Part shown: positions 62,029-64,000 of the stretch, piece by piece
Layout of the letters: every line of letters begins with the position of its first letter
How positions within the stretch are numbered: the stretch's first letter is position 1
Notes under the pieces: generated by a model
The model's input: the letters and a program-made list of their open reading frames with translations, nothing else
Told to the model about the DNA's origin: nothing
Database searches by the model: none
Program-made: the position numbers and the translations under genes
Assembly (NCBI GenBank): GCA_016711485.1
Contig: JADJSX010000023.1
Coordinates: 248,001-312,000, forward strand
From: Leptospiraceae bacterium
Lineage (GTDB): Bacteria; Spirochaetota; Leptospiria; Leptospirales; Leptospiraceae
Reading direction: 5' to 3'
DNA length: 64,000 nucleotides

Positions 62029-62380
62029 GTTCTTCATTGACACAAATATAGTCCTTAACTTATTGAATGGGGATTTGGTAGTAAAAGAAAAACTTGAATC
62101 GAAAGAAATTTTTTTGTCATTTATAACTGAGTTAGAGCTTTTAAGTTTCCAGGAATTAAATCGGAGAGAATTAAAAAAGATAGAAAATTTTCTTTCTGAC
62201 TGTAATATTATTGATATATCATCGGAAATAAAAAAAAGGGTTATCGAAATTCGAACTAAGCATAGAATTAAATTGCCAGATGCTATAATCCTTTGTTCCG
62301 CTATTGAGCTAGGATATCCACTTTTAACAGCAGATAAAAAATTAGAAAAAATATATAGACAAATTATTCAAATTGATTAA
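62015..62380 (+). CDS. vapC: VapC-like PIN-domain toxin
   Basis: 121 residues, PIN fold: 'KFFIDTNIVLNLLNG' (D9), 'SFITELELLSF' (E), 'IRTKHRIKLPDAIILCSAIE' (D), 'LLTADKKLEKI' (D). All four acidic residues of the ribonuclease site are present. It cleaves RNA when not bound by the antitoxin; specific target unknown. Overlaps the vapB gene and is followed after 6 bases by the NADK-like gene. Confidence 0.88.
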   Translation: MNGNKFFIDTNIVLNLLNGDLVVKEKLESKEIFLSFITELELLSFQELNRRELKKIENFLSDCNIIDISSEIKKRVIEIRTKHRIKLPDAIILCSAIELGYPLLTADKKLEKIYRQIIQID

Positions 62381-62386
62381 ATAAAT

Positions 62387-63313
62387 ATGGAAATTGAAAA
62401 GATAATCCTTGTTATCCGTGAGACGCGCTTACAAGAAAGTGTGAAGCGTTATAGCACAAAAGCACAGGCTAAATTTTTCGTAAAATCGAGAGGGCAGTCT
62501 TTCGATGATTACGAAAAAGAAGATTCTAATTATCAATACGCTCGTGATAAAGTAGCGCATGCAATTCCTTCAGATATAAAGTTACAGGTAATTGATAGAA
62601 GTTTTCTTCCGAACTTTGTATTTGGACCCAAGGATGTTGTGATGACTCTTGGACAAGATGGACTAGTGGTAAATACAGCCAAGTATCTAAGTGGACAACC
62701 GATCATTGCGGTTAATCCTGATCCAGAAAGATTTGATGGAATCCTTCTTCCTTTTCAAATCACTACACTTCCGCAAGCGGTGAACACACTTCTAAAGGGT
62801 AGTCCTCGGATTCGAAATATCACTATGGGCAAAGTGGAGTTAAACGACGGACAATCTCTATTTGCCTTCAATGATTTTTATGTGGGAGCAAAATCTCATA
62901 TCAGTGCTCGTTATACCATTAAATTTTCTGGTAGAGAGGAACGTCATAGTTCTAGCGGAGTTGTAATTTCTACACCGGCTGGTTCAACAGGTTGGCTGAG
63001 TTCGTTGTTTAATATGGCAAAAGGAGTTGCTGGATTTCAAGGAGACAAATCGGCATTACCCGGAATGCGTTTAGAATGGGATGAAAGACGTCTAATTTTT
63101 ATTGTCCGTGAGCCATTTCGTAGTAAATGGAGCGGGGCTGACCTTGTTGCTGGTGAAATTTCGGAGCAAAATAAAATTATCCTTGAAAGTCATATGCCGG
63201 AAGCGGGTGTGATATTTTCCGATGGAATGGAATCGGATTTTTTAGAATTTAATTCTGGTACTACTGCAAGTATTGGTCTTGCTGATAAAATGACTAGACT
63301 TGTAGTGAATTAG
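62387..63313 (+). CDS. NAD kinase-like protein
   Basis: 308 residues with the ATP-NAD kinase/diacylglycerol kinase fold: 'VVMTLGQDGLVVNTAKYLSG' (GGDG position, here GQDG), 'PIIAVNPDPERFDGILLPFQ', 'FAFNDFYVGAKSHISARYTI' (ND), 'SSSGVVISTPAGSTGWLSSL' (conserved loop TPxGSTgW). The key Asp of GQDG is kept but the second Gly is replaced by Gln. The N-terminal 90 residues are an extra segment. Either a true NAD kinase or a paralogue acting on a related substrate. Confidence 0.75.
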   Translation: MEIEKIILVIRETRLQESVKRYSTKAQAKFFVKSRGQSFDDYEKEDSNYQYARDKVAHAIPSDIKLQVIDRSFLPNFVFGPKDVVMTLGQDGLVVNTAKYLSGQPIIAVNPDPERFDGILLPFQITTLPQAVNTLLKGSPRIRNITMGKVELNDGQSLFAFNDFYVGAKSHISARYTIKFSGREERHSSSGVVISTPAGSTGWLSSLFNMAKGVAGFQGDKSALPGMRLEWDERRLIFIVREPFRSKWSGADLVAGEISEQNKIILESHMPEAGVIFSDGMESDFLEFNSGTTASIGLADKMTRLVVN

Positions 63314-63409
63314 GCTAATGCATCTTCTCCGCATAGTAAAAAATTGATTTAATTTTTTATTTTTCTTGCTATTTTTTTTTAAATAATAGCACATTAGGAG
63401 AAATTAAAT

Positions 63410-63709
63410 ATGATTCAAAAAGGAAAATTTTTGCGATTACTTATTTTATTAACGCTAGTTCAATGTTCAAGTGTAACGATACCGACAGGTGAGAAACACT
63501 ATGAATTGACAAGTCAACCAACTTACCAAGAAAGTAAGTCTTTTTATTTGGCTGGGATTATTGGCAGTGCATCAGTAGATGTAAATGAAATCTGCAAAGG
63601 CAAAAAAGTTTTGCAAATGCAGTCGTTAGCTACCTTTACGGATGGATTAGCGGGTCTTCTTACTTTAGCAATCTATTCTCCAAAGTCAGTAAGGGTATGG
63701 TGCGAATGA
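63410..63709 (+). CDS. Bor-like lipoprotein
   Basis: 99 residues. Lipobox TLVQC near residue 18, then 'VTIPTGEKHYELTSQPTYQE', 'SKSFYLAGIIGSASVDVNEI', 'CKGKKVLQMQSLATFTDGLA', 'IYSPKSVRVWCE', the Bor/Iss lambda-phage-type pattern (C-x-G...F-G-L-Y-xP-V-C). In E. coli Bor raises serum resistance. AGGAG site upstream; a small TGCTATT/AATAGCA hairpin lies at 63367-63391. Overlaps the next gene. Confidence 0.75.
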   Translation: MIQKGKFLRLLILLTLVQCSSVTIPTGEKHYELTSQPTYQESKSFYLAGIIGSASVDVNEICKGKKVLQMQSLATFTDGLAGLLTLAIYSPKSVRVWCE

Positions 63710-64000
63710 TGAAAAAGAACTACCTACTTTTATTTTTTATTTGTCTTTTTCTAGTTGAGTGTCATGTAATTACATTTAAGAATACGAATGCTAACACTTC
63801 AAATGTAAAAACTCATTCTAAATGGCATCATTTAGTCATTCTGGACTTAATCGAAGTAAGTGACCCTGTTAATCTGAAAAGGGAATGCGCTGCGGGAAAT
63901 TGGACGTCAGTGCAAACACAAAAAAGTTTTTGGAATATTATTTCTGGGGCAGTAATAAATTTTATAGCTCCGATCTGGTATCCGCAGACTGTAACGATTA
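63706..64000 (+). CDS. Second Bor-like lipoprotein (partial, runs off the window)
   Basis: Open from ATG 63706/63709, overlapping the previous TGA. MKKNYLLLFFICLFLVEC gives lipobox FLVEC. Later 'KWHHLVILDLIEVSDPVNLK', 'RECAAGNWTSVQTQKSFWNI' and 'APIWYPQTVTI' parallel the Bor protein just upstream (C-x-G-x-W, Y-P-x-V). The pair looks like tandem paralogues. The 3' end is beyond the window. Confidence 0.65.
   Translation, partial: MMKKNYLLLFFICLFLVECHVITFKNTNANTSNVKTHSKWHHLVILDLIEVSDPVNLKRECAAGNWTSVQTQKSFWNIISGAVINFIAPIWYPQTVTI

Overview
The window is AT-rich chromosomal DNA from a spirochaete, most likely of the order Leptospirales (Leptospira or a close, probably environmental, relative). 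Evidence: a flgN-flgK-flgL-fliW-csrA flagellar block, a very high density of lipoproteins with spirochaete-style lipoboxes, a 308-residue protein resembling the Leptospira flagellar sheath protein FcpA, a DUF1574-like SGNH protein, Bor-like lipoproteins, and many leptospiral-looking hypothetical proteins. Species cannot be fixed from the sequence alone. No rRNA, tRNA, CRISPR array, prophage or intact insertion sequence was seen.

Layout. 1-3951: YceI-like protein, a frameshifted porin, a lipoprotein and a lipoprotein carrying a PR/SET-like domain. 3952-5195: gene graveyard (Uma2 relic, other coding debris, small repeats). 5196-9630: flagellar hook-filament junction operon with the FliW-CsrA switch, preceded by a sigma-28-like promoter. 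9637-14137: toxin-antitoxin-like genes (BrnT/BrnA, an orphan antitoxin with a truncated toxin relic, a DUF4160/DUF2442 pair) around an SH3 lipoprotein. 14130-25200: envelope proteins (WG-repeat, FlgD/OmpA-like, SGNH, SH3, OmpA lipoprotein, TonB receptor). 25212-27112: CapA-like protein and Aat. 27202-32118: lipoproteins, one with a (ATCA)7/(GTTC)5 tract in its signal peptide, overlapping a second lipoprotein, an SGNH-like exported protein and a membrane PilZ protein. 32266-45667: housekeeping and envelope genes (IlvE, MBL-fold lipoprotein, AsmA, Gmd, SppA, SurE, hybrid kinase). 45724-47172: nucleoside transporter. 47173-48936: repeat-rich DNA. 48940-57297: FcpA-like protein, PrmC, peroxiredoxin, SixA, an ABC exporter, RppH, M48 protease and a frameshifted lipoprotein. 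57381-64000: lipoproteins, more repeats, SPFH protein, VapBC, NAD-kinase-like protein and two Bor-like lipoproteins.

Recurring themes. Gene starts often overlap the previous stop (ATGA or TAATG), so many short operons are translationally coupled. At least three small repeat families are present: a 150-bp element with perfect 17-bp terminal inverted repeats, a 170-340-bp family ending in TTAACTSACCTTACGC, and a ~36-bp palindromic micro-element found inside members of the other repeats. Three genes (porin, MBL lipoprotein, 57-kb lipoprotein) are each broken by one frameshift, which could be real decay or sequence error.

Most interesting: the tetranucleotide-repeat lipoprotein cassette at 28.5-32.1 kb (likely phase-variable), the PR/SET-like lipoprotein at 3.5 kb, the nested micro-repeats, a lipoprotein whose only sensible start is ATA, and two genes whose promoters sit so close to the ATG that the mRNA would be leaderless.
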